Of a DNA stretch of 64,000 nucleotides, positions 1-9,990 are shown piece after piece. How positions within the stretch are numbered: position 1 is the first letter of the stretch; the number at the start of each line of letters is the position of its first letter. Source of the DNA: Longibacter salinarum (lineage in GTDB: Bacteria; Bacteroidota; Rhodothermia; Rhodothermales; Salinibacteraceae). The stretch is from positions 558,001-622,000 of the forward strand of contig NZ_PDEQ01000002.1 of assembly GCF_002554795.1 (NCBI RefSeq). The letters are read 5' to 3'. Under the pieces are notes generated by a model. The model made no database searches, was not told where the DNA came from, and saw nothing but the letters and a program-made list of their open reading frames with translations. Both the position numbers and the translations under genes were made by a program.

Positions 1-1
1 G

Positions 2-1117
2 TCCGAGCGGTCTACGTCGGTTGAGTCGATCGTCACGCTTGACGGCGATCAGGAAGAAGCCGGACCGGGCGAGTCCATCGTCATGACGCTGGAGGATGAG
101 ATTGACGTGAGCCGGGGCTCGATGATCGTTCGGGCGCGCAACCGTCCGGAGGTGACCCGTTCCATCGATGCCGATCTGTGTTGGATGGACGAAGAGGCGA
201 TGCGGACCGACCGTCCGTACATCATCCAGCATACGACGCGCCGTACGCAGGCGTACGTGTCCAAGGTGGTGTATCGCATGAACATCAACTCGCTCCACCG
301 CGAGGAGGCCGATACCTTCCGCTTGAACGAACTCGGACGCGTCGAACTGGAAACGGCGGATCCGCTCTTCATCGATCCGTACAAGGTGAACCGCTCAACC
401 GGCGCGTTCATCCTGATCGATCCCGACACGAATGCTACGGTTGGAGCTGGAATGATCCGTGGTGTAGCCGAGAACGTGGCGCCGTACGGAACGGAGTCCG
501 AAACGGGCATGGAGCGAGCGACCTCGCCGAATGTCGTCTGGGAAGAGCTGAACGTCCCGCGCGAAGAGCGCGAGTCTCGCAATGGCCATAAGGCAGCCGT
601 CATGTGGCTGACCGGTCTCTCCGGTTCCGGCAAATCGACCATTGCGAAGGAACTGGAGCGCCGCCTCTACGACCTCGGATGCCAGACCATGATGCTTGAT
701 GGCGACAATGTGCGCCACGGCCTCTCCGGCGATCTTGGCTTCTCCGCTCGCGACCGGAAGGAAAACATCCGGCGCGTTGGTGAGGTCGCACGCCTCTTCT
801 TTGAGCAAGGCAATGTGACGCTGTGCACCTTCGTTTCGCCGTACCAGGAGGATCGGGACCGTGTCCGGGAATTGCTTCCCGACGACCGGTTCTTCGAAGT
901 CCACGTCGACTGCGACATCGAGGTTTGCAAAGAGCGCGATCCGAAAGGCCTCTACGCCAAAGCCGAGAGCGGTGAGATCGCGAACTTTACGGGTGTGACG
1001 GCTCCGTACGAAGAGCCCGAATCGCCTGAGGTCGTGGTCCACAGCGACACGGATGATGTCGAAGCCTGCGTTGACCAGCTGGTTGAAGCGCTGAAGCAAC
1101 GTGGCATCATCGAGTAA
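2..1117 (+). CDS. cysNC: Bifunctional sulfate adenylyltransferase subunit 1 / APS kinase (CysN-CysC), 5' end outside window
   Basis: The frame is open from the first bases of the window, so the N-terminal GTPase part lies upstream. What remains is the C-terminal beta-barrel of CysN (EDEIDVSRGSMIV is typical) followed, from about nt 595, by a complete APS kinase domain. That domain has the P-loop GLSGSGKST near nt 614-640, the motif DGDNVRHGL, and a KGLYAKAESGEI segment near the C-terminus. The CysN half, with CysD, forms APS from sulfate and ATP. The CysC half phosphorylates APS to PAPS in the cytoplasm. A cysD gene would be expected just upstream, outside the window. PAPS is also the donor for the sulfotransferase at 13887, so this gene may feed polysaccharide sulfation as well as assimilation; that link is inference. 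Confidence 0.93.
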   Translation, partial: SERSTSVESIVTLDGDQEEAGPGESIVMTLEDEIDVSRGSMIVRARNRPEVTRSIDADLCWMDEEAMRTDRPYIIQHTTRRTQAYVSKVVYRMNINSLHREEADTFRLNELGRVELETADPLFIDPYKVNRSTGAFILIDPDTNATVGAGMIRGVAENVAPYGTESETGMERATSPNVVWEELNVPREERESRNGHKAAVMWLTGLSGSGKSTIAKELERRLYDLGCQTMMLDGDNVRHGLSGDLGFSARDRKENIRRVGEVARLFFEQGNVTLCTFVSPYQEDRDRVRELLPDDRFFEVHVDCDIEVCKERDPKGLYAKAESGEIANFTGVTAPYEEPESPEVVVHSDTDDVEACVDQLVEALKQRGIIE

Positions 1118-1138
1118 GCTTGTTTCCCGCAGTTGGGT

Positions 1139-1183
1139 GCAGCCCGGACCCGCTTTCGTAGCGGTCGTCCGGGCTGTGCTGTT
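1139..1183 (+). terminator. Hairpin terminator after cysNC
   Basis: A long stem pairs AGCCCGGAC (1141-1149) with GTCCGGGCT (1167-1175). An inner stem CCGCT/AGCGG closes a TTCGT loop. The run after it is only weakly T-rich (GTGCTGTTT). It sits 21 bases after the cysNC stop and before rfbB, so it probably separates sulfate activation from the polysaccharide operon. Confidence 0.7.
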
Positions 1184-1219
1184 TCCCCGCACCCTCTCCA
1201 CGCATTGACTCTGTCTCGC

Positions 1220-2275
1220 ATGTCTGAGCCCATCATCGTCACCGGCGGCGCCGGATTTATCGGTTCTGCCGTCGTTCGTCAGCTTATTCGCGATACGAAT
1301 GCTGAAGTCGTTACGGTCGATCGGCTGACGTACGCTGGCCATCGTGCCAATCTCGGCCCGGTTCTGAACAGTCCGCGGCATACGCTCGTCGTGGAAGATA
1401 TCGCGGATGCCGGAGCCATGAAGGATGTGTTCGAGGAATTTCAGCCGGGCGCGGTCATGCATCTGGCCGCGGAGTCGCACGTGGACCGATCGATCGATGG
1501 GCCGGCTGCGTTCATCGAGACGAACATTCTCGGGACGTACACGCTCCTCGAGGCTGCACGGCACCACTGGCGCTCGCTTGACGATGATGCCGCGGATGCC
1601 TTCCGTTTCCTCCACGTGTCGACCGACGAGGTGTACGGTGAACTCGGGGACGAGGGCGCGTTCCACGAAACGACGCCCTACGATCCCAGCTCGCCGTATT
1701 CTGCGAGTAAGGCCTCGGCCGACCATCTGGCCCGTGCGTGGCACCGAACGTACGGTTTGCCGGTCCTGGTAACGAACTGTTCGAATAACTACGGCCCGTA
1801 TCAGTACCCGGAAAAGCTGATTCCGGTGATTCTGCTCAAAGCGCTCGCCGGCGATGCCATTCCCGTTTATGGTACCGGCGAAAATGTTCGGGACTGGTTG
1901 TACGTTGAAGATCACGCAACTGCGCTTCGCGCCGTCCTCGAAAAGGGGGAGCTGGGTGAGACGTACAACATCGGGGGACGCGCCGAACGCCAGAATATTG
2001 AAGTTGTCCACGCGGTCTGCGACGTTCTCGAAGAGCTACATCCCAGAAGCGGCGACGACTATCGGTCGCTCATTTCCTTCGTAGAAGACCGCCCGGGCCA
2101 TGACTGGCGCTACGCGATCGATTGCTCTAAGATCGAGCGCGAGCTGGGCTGGACGCCGTCGACGACGTTCGAGGACGGCATCCGGCAGACAGTCAAATGG
2201 TATCTTGAGCACCTCGACTGGGTGGATGAAGTGCTAGATGGTTACGATCTGTCGAGGCTCGGGACGGATGCGTAG
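1220..2275 (+). CDS. rfbB: dTDP-glucose 4,6-dehydratase
   Basis: This is the second step of dTDP-L-rhamnose synthesis: NAD-dependent dehydration of dTDP-glucose to dTDP-4-dehydro-6-deoxyglucose. The protein is 351 aa, normal for the family. It has the Rossmann motif TGGAGFIGS at residues 8-16, STDEVYGE near 134 and the catalytic YSASK near 160, followed by the family signature [15 protein letters not shown]. The ATG at 1220 is preferred over upstream codons in the same frame because the glycine motif then starts at residue 8 and the extra upstream residues fall in the terminator. It opens an rfb cluster that continues, after a broken flippase gene, with rfbC, rfbD and rfbA. Confidence 0.95.
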   Translation: MSEPIIVTGGAGFIGSAVVRQLIRDTNAEVVTVDRLTYAGHRANLGPVLNSPRHTLVVEDIADAGAMKDVFEEFQPGAVMHLAAESHVDRSIDGPAAFIETNILGTYTLLEAARHHWRSLDDDAADAFRFLHVSTDEVYGELGDEGAFHETTPYDPSSPYSASKASADHLARAWHRTYGLPVLVTNCSNNYGPYQYPEKLIPVILLKALAGDAIPVYGTGENVRDWLYVEDHATALRAVLEKGELGETYNIGGRAERQNIEVVHAVCDVLEELHPRSGDDYRSLISFVEDRPGHDWRYAIDCSKIERELGWTPSTTFEDGIRQTVKWYLEHLDWVDEVLDGYDLSRLGTDA

Positions 2276-2374
2276 CTGCTCAGCGATCTGATTATACGTT
2301 CCGAATCGGTTTCTCAATGTTGACTTTTCCGTCAGAGTCAGGCCCCCTTCCGATAAGCGGTTAAGCCACGCTAT

Positions 2375-2815
2375 ATGAATTCGTCCACCGACTCAGAGCC
2401 GTCTTTATTTGACAACAAGAGTCTCAAGAAAGAGTCGGTAACGGGAGGACTTGTCAGCCTGGCTGGACAGGCGGGGATTTTCGTTTTGCGACTGGGGTCG
2501 CTCGCGGTTCTCGTTCGTCTCGTGGAGTCGGAAGGGTTTGGGCTTGTAGCGATGGCGATGACCGTGATCACGCTACTCACAGATCTTGGCCTAACGAAAG
2601 CAACAGTGCGGCGGTCGATAGACTTCTCATCGCTGTTTCGCATCGAGGTCATGTCTCATGCCGATGCGGTAGTGATAGCGGTTTCGGCCGCTGTGCTCGG
2701 ATATAAGCTACCTCACGGCGTGGGCTCTTTTGCCCGGAGGCGTATCGTATTTGAAATGCGTTTCGGATCTTATCCGGTCAGGCGTGCAGCGATAGAACAG
2801 ACTCATTTCGGATAG
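2375..2815 (+). pseudogene. Remnant of a Wzx-type polysaccharide flippase
   Basis: The 146-residue reading frame begins like a WzxC-type lipopolysaccharide flippase: a polar start, then GGLVSLAGQAGIFVLRLGSL and a segment resembling LARLLTPEDFGLVAMV. From about residue 85 the sequence resembles a region that normally lies much further along these proteins (RIEVMSHADAVVIAVSAAVL, close to the usual RIEVLSxxxAVxxA). A MRFGSYPV segment then resembles the next conserved LRFGGY motif before the stop. Intact family members are about 450-500 aa with 12 or more membrane helices. This looks like a flippase gene with internal deletions and a lost 3' end. It sits between rfbB and rfbC, and an intact flippase of another type is present at 12469. 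Confidence 0.7.
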
Positions 2816-2930
2816 ATGGAGTCGAAGTTTTCTGAAGCAACAACGATTCACACAAGGACCTTCCCGCGAGTGCTGACGTTCGCGATTTCGGTTTCATTTT
2901 CTGGTCTTCGGATTCTGCTCAAGTCATGTC

Positions 2931-3491
2931 ATGACGGTCGAGGAAACTGCTCTTCCCGGTGTCCTGCACATTCAAACAGATGTGTACGAGGACGAACGCG
3001 GCGCATTTATGGAAACGTTTCATGCAGAGCGTTATGCCGAGGCGGGAATCGATGCAACGTTCGTTCAGGATAATGTCTCCCGCTCGGAAGAGGGCGTCCT
3101 CAGGGGCCTGCATCTGCAGAATCCACATCCACAGGGAAAACTCGTCTACGTGCTGCAGGGCACGGTGTACGACGTCGTCGTAGACGTGCGGCCCTCGTCG
3201 AACACCTTTGGGGAGTGGATGGGCACGACGCTCGACGCATGGTCCGGCCAGCTATACGTGCCGGAAGGGTTTGCTCATGGATTCGTCGTCACCGAGGGAC
3301 CGGCTCTCTTCGCGTACAAGTGTACGGATGTTTATGACCCGAACGCAGAGCTTTCCGTGCTGTGGAACGACCCGGATCTTGACATCGAATGGCCGGTCGA
3401 TACACCGATCGTGTCGGGGAAGGATGCCGCTGCTCCTCGCCTTCGTGATATTGACCCCGATCGGCTTATGTTAGCTGAGTCTGTTCAATAA
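2931..3491 (+). CDS. rfbC: dTDP-4-dehydrorhamnose 3,5-epimerase
   Basis: Catalyses the double epimerisation of dTDP-4-dehydro-6-deoxyglucose in dTDP-L-rhamnose synthesis. The 186-residue protein has normal length and shows the cupin core of the family: DERGAFMETF near the start, then LRGLHLQNPHPQGKLVYV, which contains the catalytic His near residue 61, then GFAHGF. The ATG at 2931 gives the expected N-terminus. It is separated from rfbB by the flippase remnant and followed 32 bases later by rfbD. Confidence 0.95.
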   Translation: MTVEETALPGVLHIQTDVYEDERGAFMETFHAERYAEAGIDATFVQDNVSRSEEGVLRGLHLQNPHPQGKLVYVLQGTVYDVVVDVRPSSNTFGEWMGTTLDAWSGQLYVPEGFAHGFVVTEGPALFAYKCTDVYDPNAELSVLWNDPDLDIEWPVDTPIVSGKDAAAPRLRDIDPDRLMLAESVQ

Positions 3492-3529
3492 CGCACTCGA
3501 ATCTGTCTCTCAAAGCAATTCACTTGCCC

Positions 3530-4423
3530 GTGGATGATCGTCCCATTTTGTTAATCGGTGCCGGTGGGCAGCTAGGACAGGCCCTCAAGTCGACTTTGGG
3601 CGAGCTCGGTATCGTCGTGACTGCAACCCGTGAGGACGCCGATCTCTCGGACCTTGACACGGTGCGCGCCCTGATCCGAGAGACAACGCCCCGCCTGCTC
3701 GTCAATGCCGCAGCCTACACGGCTGTTGATGACGCGGAGACCGACGCAGAGCGAGCGCGACTGGTCAATGCCATTGCGCCGGGTGTTATGGCAGAGGAAG
3801 CCGAGCGATGCGGCGCCGGCATGGTTCACTACTCGACGGATTACGTTTTTGACGGCACGCAGGACCGTCCTTATCGCGAAGACGACCCGACAAATCCGAC
3901 CTCTGTGTACGGCCAGACGAAGCTCGAAGGAGAAGAGCGCGTCGCTGCGTCTGCGTCTACGCACTGGATTTTGCGCACCAGTTGGCTCTACGGTCCGAAC
4001 GGAAGCAACTTTGTCCGAACCATGCTTCAACTCGGTACAGAGCGCGACCAGCTTCAGGTTGTAGATGACCAGATCGGGTGCCCGACATCGACGCTGTGGT
4101 TGGCCGATGCGACGCGAGACCTACTGCGTTTCGTAAATGAACACGAGGATCCGTCCGCGACAGCAGGCATCTACCATGCCGTGGCCCGAGGGCAGACGAG
4201 CTGGTACGGGTTTGCACAGGCCATTTTTCAGAACGCTGGGATGGAGGTGGACGTCGATCCGGTGGATACATCTGCCTTTCCTCGTCCTGCGCCACGCCCC
4301 GCATATTCCGTATTAGACACAGCGAAGCTGCGACAAACGTTCGGCATTATCCCACCGTCTTGGACCCGGCAGCTGGCCGACACAGCACCTCATCTCACGG
4401 TCGGCCGTTCGTCGGGTAGCTAA
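3530..4423 (+). CDS. rfbD: dTDP-4-dehydrorhamnose reductase
   Basis: Last step to dTDP-L-rhamnose: NAD(P)H-dependent reduction of the 4-keto group. The SDR-type sequence starts ILLIGAGGQLGQAL, carries STDYVFDG and YGQTKLEGE (catalytic Tyr-Lys pair), and ends with the family-like segment RPAYSVLDTAKL. There is no ATG at a sensible place. Either the GTG at 3530 or the TTG at 3524 can start it; GTG was chosen as the stronger codon, and the difference is two residues. The length of about 297 aa is typical. Confidence 0.93.
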   Translation: MDDRPILLIGAGGQLGQALKSTLGELGIVVTATREDADLSDLDTVRALIRETTPRLLVNAAAYTAVDDAETDAERARLVNAIAPGVMAEEAERCGAGMVHYSTDYVFDGTQDRPYREDDPTNPTSVYGQTKLEGEERVAASASTHWILRTSWLYGPNGSNFVRTMLQLGTERDQLQVVDDQIGCPTSTLWLADATRDLLRFVNEHEDPSATAGIYHAVARGQTSWYGFAQAIFQNAGMEVDVDPVDTSAFPRPAPRPAYSVLDTAKLRQTFGIIPPSWTRQLADTAPHLTVGRSSGS

Positions 4424-4486
4424 ATGTACGTGGCCGTCTCGTGCGTCCTCGCGACTTTCATTCGTCATTGACGACATCTAAGCTGA

Positions 4487-5356
4487 ATGTCACGTAAAGG
4501 AATTATTCTCGCTGGCGGTGCCGGTACTCGACTGAATCCTGCAACGCAGGCTGTCAGCAAGCAACTTTTGCCGGTGTACGACAAGCCAATGGTGTACTAT
4601 CCGCTGTCGACGCTGATGCTCGCCGGAATTCGGGACGTGCTCGTCATCTCGACCCCGCGCGATACGTCTCGGTTCGAAGATCTGCTCGGGAGTGGTGAGC
4701 AATGGGGGATGAACCTGTCGTATGTCGTTCAGGACGAGCCTCGCGGGATTGCAGAAGCGTTTATTCTGGGAGAGTCGTTTATTGGTGATGATCCGGTGGC
4801 ACTGATCCTGGGTGATAACGTATTTTACGGGAGCGGATTGCAACGCATGCTCGTCGAGGCCGGTCGTCGGAACGAGGGAGCAACGGTGTTTGCTTACTAC
4901 GTAAAAAATCCTGAGCGCTACGGAGTTGTGGACTTCGACGACGAGGGACGTGCCATCAGCATCGAGGAGAAACCGGAGCATCCGGCGTCACATTATGCCG
5001 TGACCGGACTGTACTTCTACGACAACGAGGTGGTTGATATCGCCCGTTCACTTTCGCCGTCGGATCGTGGCGAGCTGGAAATCACGGACGTCAACGCCCG
5101 GTACCTATCTGAAGGGCGGTTGCATGTTCAAACCATGGGGCGTGGATTTGCGTGGCTCGACACGGGGACGCACGAGTCCCTTTTGCAGGCGTCTAATTTC
5201 GTTCAGACCATCGAAGCGCGGCAGGGGCTGAAAATCAGTTGCCCGGAAGAGATCGCGTGGAGGAAAGGGTGGATCGATACCGACGATTTAGAGCGTATCG
5301 GGCAGAGCATGTCCAACAACACCTACGGTCAGTATCTGATGGATCTCGCTGAGTAG
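4487..5356 (+). CDS. rfbA: Glucose-1-phosphate thymidylyltransferase
   Basis: First step of the dTDP-rhamnose route: joins glucose-1-phosphate and dTTP to dTDP-glucose. The 289-residue protein has the nucleotidyltransferase signature [20 protein letters not shown] at the N-terminus, then [26 protein letters not shown] and [20 protein letters not shown]. All are typical of short RmlA enzymes. It completes the rfbBCDA set, although the order is unusual because rfbA comes last and a dead flippase interrupts the set. Confidence 0.96.
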   Translation: MSRKGIILAGGAGTRLNPATQAVSKQLLPVYDKPMVYYPLSTLMLAGIRDVLVISTPRDTSRFEDLLGSGEQWGMNLSYVVQDEPRGIAEAFILGESFIGDDPVALILGDNVFYGSGLQRMLVEAGRRNEGATVFAYYVKNPERYGVVDFDDEGRAISIEEKPEHPASHYAVTGLYFYDNEVVDIARSLSPSDRGELEITDVNARYLSEGRLHVQTMGRGFAWLDTGTHESLLQASNFVQTIEARQGLKISCPEEIAWRKGWIDTDDLERIGQSMSNNTYGQYLMDLAE

Positions 5357-5690
5357 ATGAGGCTCATTCAAGCTGCTTTGAGCGACAGGGTAGGTCGAAA
5401 ATTTGAGAAAGTTGAAAGGTGGTGGTACGAGTCGTTCGCTATTTTCCGTTACAAGACGTACCAAACATAGGCGTCAAACGTAAGAATTCTGCTTTTGCAG
5501 TCTTGACGGCCCGGTCTGGTCGTAATCCAAGCCGATACGTCCAGATACGTATCCTCATCGTTCACATCCTTCTGTGGTTTTCTGGCCTGTGTCGCTCAGG
5601 TTCGGTCTTGTCCACGCTAGCGTCCGCCGGTTGCGCTCAGGCTCAGCGTCCGTGCGTCCCGGATCCCCTGTATCGTTCCTCTGCCCGACT
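5357..5690. other. Intergenic stretch between rfbA and the export gene
   Basis: 334 bases without a convincing gene, clear hairpin terminator or recognisable promoter. The frame of the following gene is open upstream of its ATG, but the extra residues look random and precede the signal peptide, so they are not counted as coding. Confidence 0.5.
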
Positions 5691-8600
5691 ATGCTGATTC
5701 GTATCTCCATTGCCTTTTTTCTTGTGTGTGCTGTAGGATGGGCGTTCCCCTCGGGGGCTGTCGCTCAGCAGCAGCCGGTGCCGGAGGCCATACAGAGGGA
5801 GCTGGATCGTCGAAATATGACGGTTCAGGAGGCCCGAATGCGAGCTCAGCAACTTGGGATTGATCTGAATAATCCGCAGCAAGCGATTCGGAGGGCGCGT
5901 GAGCTCGGCATTCCCGAGTCGCAGATCCAGGCGATTATTCAGGCTGTACAACCTGAGGACCTACAGGAGCAGCCGCAGCTTGGCACGACGCGTGACACGT
6001 CGAAAGTGCCTGCTTACCCCGTGCTTGCGGGTACGCCGGAGATTACGCCCGATAGCATCGGCAAGGGCCAGCTGCCAAGGCAGATCGACGTGTCCGTCCC
6101 CCTCAGGAGTAGTGCACTCATCTCCACGGTCCGTCCGTTCTTCCTGACGGCGGGAGGCGATACGAGCGCCGTGGAAAACCGGATGCGTCGGAGTGGCTCT
6201 GTGCTCGACGGCGTGTGGGGAGGGACGGTCACTGTGCCGCGAGATTCCTCAGCTGGGACGTGGACGCTGTTCGTCGAAGCATCGACGATGGATACTACGG
6301 TTACGCTTTCGACTGGCCGCACGCTCACGATCTTTCCGAAGGGGCAACTGCCGAAGCAGGATTCGTTGGCTGCTGGAAGAGACTCGCTGGAGTACTTCGG
6401 TTACGACGCGTTCAACACCATCCCGCAGGCTTTTCTACCTTCCTCAAGAGGTCCTGTGGACCCGGGGTACGTCGTGGGTCCGAGCGATGAACTTCGTCTG
6501 ACTGTTTGGGGAGGCGCCGAATTTCAGTATGAGTTGATGGTCGACGACCAGGGAAGAGTGACGGTGCCAAACGTTGGGCAGTTTACCGTCGCCGGCCGTC
6601 GGCTGGAAGACCTTCGTCGGGAGATGAAGATGTGGCTTTCTCGAAGCTATGCAGGCCTGACAAGTGATCCTCCGTCCGTATTCATGGATCTGACGGTTAC
6701 GCGCGTTCAGCCAGTGAAGGCGTTCGTGCTGGGAGAAGTTGCACAGCCGGGTGGGTACACGTTGAGCGCATCTTCAACCGTGTTCAACGCGCTCTACAGT
6801 GTGGGCGGACCGAAACGAAGTGGATCGCTTCGTAACATCAAGGTGATCCGTGAAGGTGAGGTCATCGCCACGGTTGATCTGTATGATTACTTGCTGGAAG
6901 GGTATAGCACAGCGAACGTTACGCTGCAGAACAACGACTACGTGTTTGTCCCGCCGCGAGGCGAAACGGTCGCTATTACGGGCTCGGTTGAACGCCCCGC
7001 GTACTACGAGTTGAGTGAAGAGGAGACCTTCCGCGATCTTCTCGACTACTCCGGTGGACTGGAGGCGGAGGCCTACGTCAAGCGCTTTACCGTGAACCGG
7101 ATCGTGCCGTACGACGAGCGCGAAGACCCGTCAGTGGCTCGCGAAGTGGTTGATTACGACCTGCAGGCGGCGCGTGAAGGACGGATCGACGTGCCGATGT
7201 CCGATGGGGACCGCGTACGCGTCTATAGCATCCGTGAGGCGGACGACCGTGTGATTGCGACACGAATTGATGCCGTCAAGGTCAGCGGGGCCGTCTTTCA
7301 GCCGGGTCGCTACGAACTCGGCACGGACGTTCGTACGGTTCGTGATCTGGTTGAGAATGCCGACGGTTTGACGGGCGATGCATATCTCGACCGTGCTTCC
7401 CTCGTCCGCGTTCAGGACAACCTGAAGTCTTCCGTGCAGTCCGTTAACCTTGCAGAGGCGATGGAGGACGTACCGACGGAGAACATCGTCCTGCAACCGG
7501 GTGATAGTTTGCACGTCGCGTCGATCCGCGAGATGGAGTCTGATCGATTCGTACGGATCAGCGGGCAGGTACGCAAGCCCGGCGATTACGTTTATCGGGA
7601 CGACATGACAATTCGCGACCTTCTATTTCTTGGAGGAGGACTGGCGGACGACGAGTATTTGAAAGAGGTATTTCTCGGGCGTGCGGACCTGTATCGCGTA
7701 TCCGACGACGGAAGCGAGGAACGTGTGATTCCGTTTCATCTCGGGGACGCCCTCGAGGGAGAAGGACTTGGAGCTATGGACCTCAAGCCTGAAGATGAGA
7801 TCCGAATTTACCCTGCTCGCGTCACGCGTCTGGAAGACCGCTTCGTCCAGATCGAAGGCGCTATTAAAGAGCCCGGGGAGTATCCGTACCGAGACAATCT
7901 TACGTTGAAAGATGTCATTTTGCAGGCGAATGGGTTCGAAGAAGGGGCCTCGCTCCATGAAGTCGAGGTGACACGCATGGTTCGCGTGAAGGACGAGACG
8001 GGAGAGCGTGCTCGGACGATCCGAATCCCCTTGACCCGGTCAGCATCTTCTGTGGACGACGCGGAATTCGAGGTGCGAACACAAGCCGACACGGCACAGG
8101 TGCTCCGCCATGCGAGCGAATTCGAGTTGCAGCATCGCGATCGTGTGTTCGTCCGAACGGATCCCTCCTTTCAGCCGCAGGAAACGGTGATGGTTCGAGG
8201 GGAGGTGCGATACCCCGGGGAGTATACGTTACTTCGTGACAACGAGCGGTTGAGCAATATTTTGAAGCGGGCGGGAGGCGTTCTCTCTACGGGGTACCTT
8301 AGCGGCGGTCGTCTCATCCGCGGAAATGAACAAGTGATCGTGGAAATGGACGATGCCATTAACGGGGATGCGGATGATGACGTGATTCTCCAGCCTGATG
8401 ATGAAATCGTGTTGCCTCCTCGTCCGAACACAATCACAATAAGAGGGAATGTCGCGAACGAAGGCCTCGTCCGTTTCGAGCCTGGTCGTCGCGTAGAATA
8501 TTACCTCGAACGTGCTGGCGGATTACGTGACGATACAGAAGCCGTTTTCCTCACACAGGCGTCCGGAGCAACGTTCCGGGTTCGAACCGGTTGGTTCCGG

Positions 8601-8762
8601 CGAACGCCGCAGGTGGACGACGGTGCCATTATCCGGGTCGTGAAGGAGCCAGAGAAGAAGGAAAAAGAGCCCATTGACATTGGCAACACCATTCGAGACG
8701 TGACTGGAATTCTGTCCAGCGCCTTGACGATCATCGTGCTTGCATCGAGGGCATTCGACTAA
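5691..8762 (+). CDS. Outer-membrane polysaccharide export protein with seven SLBB repeats (Wza-like)
   Basis: Probable channel for export of the polymer across the outer membrane. With the ATG at 5691 the protein is 1023 aa and begins with a clear signal peptide (FFLVCAVGWAFPSGAVAQ). A polysaccharide-export domain starts near residue 259 (GYVVGPSDELRLTVWGG). Seven SLBB-type segments follow, each with a G-V-x-x-P-G-x-Y core: near residues 345, 427, 530, 621, 720, 834 and 915. A short hydrophobic segment (ALTIIVLASRAFD) ends the chain. E. coli Wza is under 400 aa with few SLBB units, so this is a long form, of the kind seen in Bacteroidota and relatives. It lies just upstream of fcl, which starts 25 bases after its stop. 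Confidence 0.9.
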   Translation: MLIRISIAFFLVCAVGWAFPSGAVAQQQPVPEAIQRELDRRNMTVQEARMRAQQLGIDLNNPQQAIRRARELGIPESQIQAIIQAVQPEDLQEQPQLGTTRDTSKVPAYPVLAGTPEITPDSIGKGQLPRQIDVSVPLRSSALISTVRPFFLTAGGDTSAVENRMRRSGSVLDGVWGGTVTVPRDSSAGTWTLFVEASTMDTTVTLSTGRTLTIFPKGQLPKQDSLAAGRDSLEYFGYDAFNTIPQAFLPSSRGPVDPGYVVGPSDELRLTVWGGAEFQYELMVDDQGRVTVPNVGQFTVAGRRLEDLRREMKMWLSRSYAGLTSDPPSVFMDLTVTRVQPVKAFVLGEVAQPGGYTLSASSTVFNALYSVGGPKRSGSLRNIKVIREGEVIATVDLYDYLLEGYSTANVTLQNNDYVFVPPRGETVAITGSVERPAYYELSEEETFRDLLDYSGGLEAEAYVKRFTVNRIVPYDEREDPSVAREVVDYDLQAAREGRIDVPMSDGDRVRVYSIREADDRVIATRIDAVKVSGAVFQPGRYELGTDVRTVRDLVENADGLTGDAYLDRASLVRVQDNLKSSVQSVNLAEAMEDVPTENIVLQPGDSLHVASIREMESDRFVRISGQVRKPGDYVYRDDMTIRDLLFLGGGLADDEYLKEVFLGRADLYRVSDDGSEERVIPFHLGDALEGEGLGAMDLKPEDEIRIYPARVTRLEDRFVQIEGAIKEPGEYPYRDNLTLKDVILQANGFEEGASLHEVEVTRMVRVKDETGERARTIRIPLTRSASSVDDAEFEVRTQADTAQVLRHASEFELQHRDRVFVRTDPSFQPQETVMVRGEVRYPGEYTLLRDNERLSNILKRAGGVLSTGYLSGGRLIRGNEQVIVEMDDAINGDADDDVILQPDDEIVLPPRPNTITIRGNVANEGLVRFEPGRRVEYYLERAGGLRDDTEAVFLTQASGATFRVRTGWFRRTPQVDDGAIIRVVKEPEKKEKEPIDIGNTIRDVTGILSSALTIIVLASRAFD

Positions 8763-8787
8763 ACAGACATATATTAGCCGGCAGCTC

Positions 8788-9759
8788 ATGCGTTTGTCCG
8801 ATCCATCTGCAAAAATCTATATCGCCGGTCATCGCGGGATGGTCGGTTCGGCCGTGGGGGCCGCCCTAAAAAAGGCTGGCTATACCAACCTCATCGGGCG
8901 AACCAGCTCGGAGCTTGATCTTCGTGATCAGGCGGCCACGCGCGCATTCATGGCGGAGGAGCGCCCCGATGTTGTCGTGGTTGCTGCGGCGAAAGTCGGC
9001 GGAATACTTGCGAACGATACGTACCCGGCTGATTTCCTGTATGACAATCTCGCGATCGAGATGAACCTGATCGAGGCCGCCCATCGCGTGGGTGTCGATC
9101 GGTTGCTCTTCCTCGGCAGCACGTGCATTTATCCGAAGCACGCGCCTCAGCCGATGAAAGAGGAGCACCTTCTTACGGGAGAGCTCGAGCCCACGAACGA
9201 GTGGTACGCGATCGCGAAGATCTCCGGACACAAGCTCTGTGAGGCGTACCATCGTCAGCACGGCGATGACATGATCACGCTCATGCCAACCAATCTTTAC
9301 GGGCCGGACGACAACTTCGATCTGGAGACGAGTCACGTTTTGCCGGCGCTCATCCGTAAGTTTCACGAGGCGCCGGATGCCGATGACATGGTTACGCTCT
9401 GGGGCACCGGAACGCCGCGCCGCGAGTTTCTCCATAGTCGAGACCTGGCAGACGCCGTACGTTTCGTGCTCGAAACACCAGAAAGCCAGCTACGCGATGT
9501 GGCTCCCGACGGCATGCTGAACATCGGCGTGGGGGAAGACATCTCGATCAATGAGCTGGCTGACGTGATCCGGGATGTCGTATCGAGTGAGGCAGACATT
9601 AAACACGACACGTCGAAGCCCGACGGAACGCCACGGAAGCTACTGGACGTCAGCCGGATGAGCGAGCTCGGATGGAACGCGAGCATCGGTTTGCGTGAAG
9701 GCATCCGTGACGTGTATGACTGGTATCTTGATCACGAAAAAGACATTGTACGCGTCTAA
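8788..9759 (+). CDS. fcl: GDP-L-fucose synthase
   Basis: Converts GDP-4-keto-6-deoxy-D-mannose to GDP-L-fucose by epimerisation and NADPH reduction. The 323-residue SDR enzyme has AGHRGMVGSAV at the N-terminus, the family signature FLGSTCIYPKHAPQPMKEE, the catalytic YAIAK near residue 140, and GTGTPRREFLHSRDLADA. The ATG at 8788 places the glycine motif near residue 11. Upstream codons in the same frame overlap the end of the export gene. It pairs with gmd immediately downstream. Confidence 0.96.
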   Translation: MRLSDPSAKIYIAGHRGMVGSAVGAALKKAGYTNLIGRTSSELDLRDQAATRAFMAEERPDVVVVAAAKVGGILANDTYPADFLYDNLAIEMNLIEAAHRVGVDRLLFLGSTCIYPKHAPQPMKEEHLLTGELEPTNEWYAIAKISGHKLCEAYHRQHGDDMITLMPTNLYGPDDNFDLETSHVLPALIRKFHEAPDADDMVTLWGTGTPRREFLHSRDLADAVRFVLETPESQLRDVAPDGMLNIGVGEDISINELADVIRDVVSSEADIKHDTSKPDGTPRKLLDVSRMSELGWNASIGLREGIRDVYDWYLDHEKDIVRV

Positions 9760-9990
9760 CGCCGGTACATTGTCCGCGTTTGAACCCCTGCACTTTTGCT
9801 GCCTGATCGTCACACTTGATTTGTTTAGCTCCAGCTAGTCGAGTTCGTGGGAAGAAACGCATGAAGACTCACCGATGGAGACCGTAAACCGTCTTAAATC
9901 GCAACTTTGGAACATACCTTGAGTTGCGACGAGGAGGGCTCCTACTCCACGAAGTTAAAGGTTACCATTTCCGCACACGCACGTCGCTCC

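Noticed and set aside
395-2011. Long open frame on the - strand opposite cysNC and rfbB
   Set aside because: It crosses two well-supported + strand genes and a terminator, and its product matches no known family.
9900-9928. Short inverted repeat CGCAACT / AGTTGCG upstream of gmd
   Set aside because: The arms are only 7 bp with a loop of about 15 bases, which is expected by chance in this much sequence.
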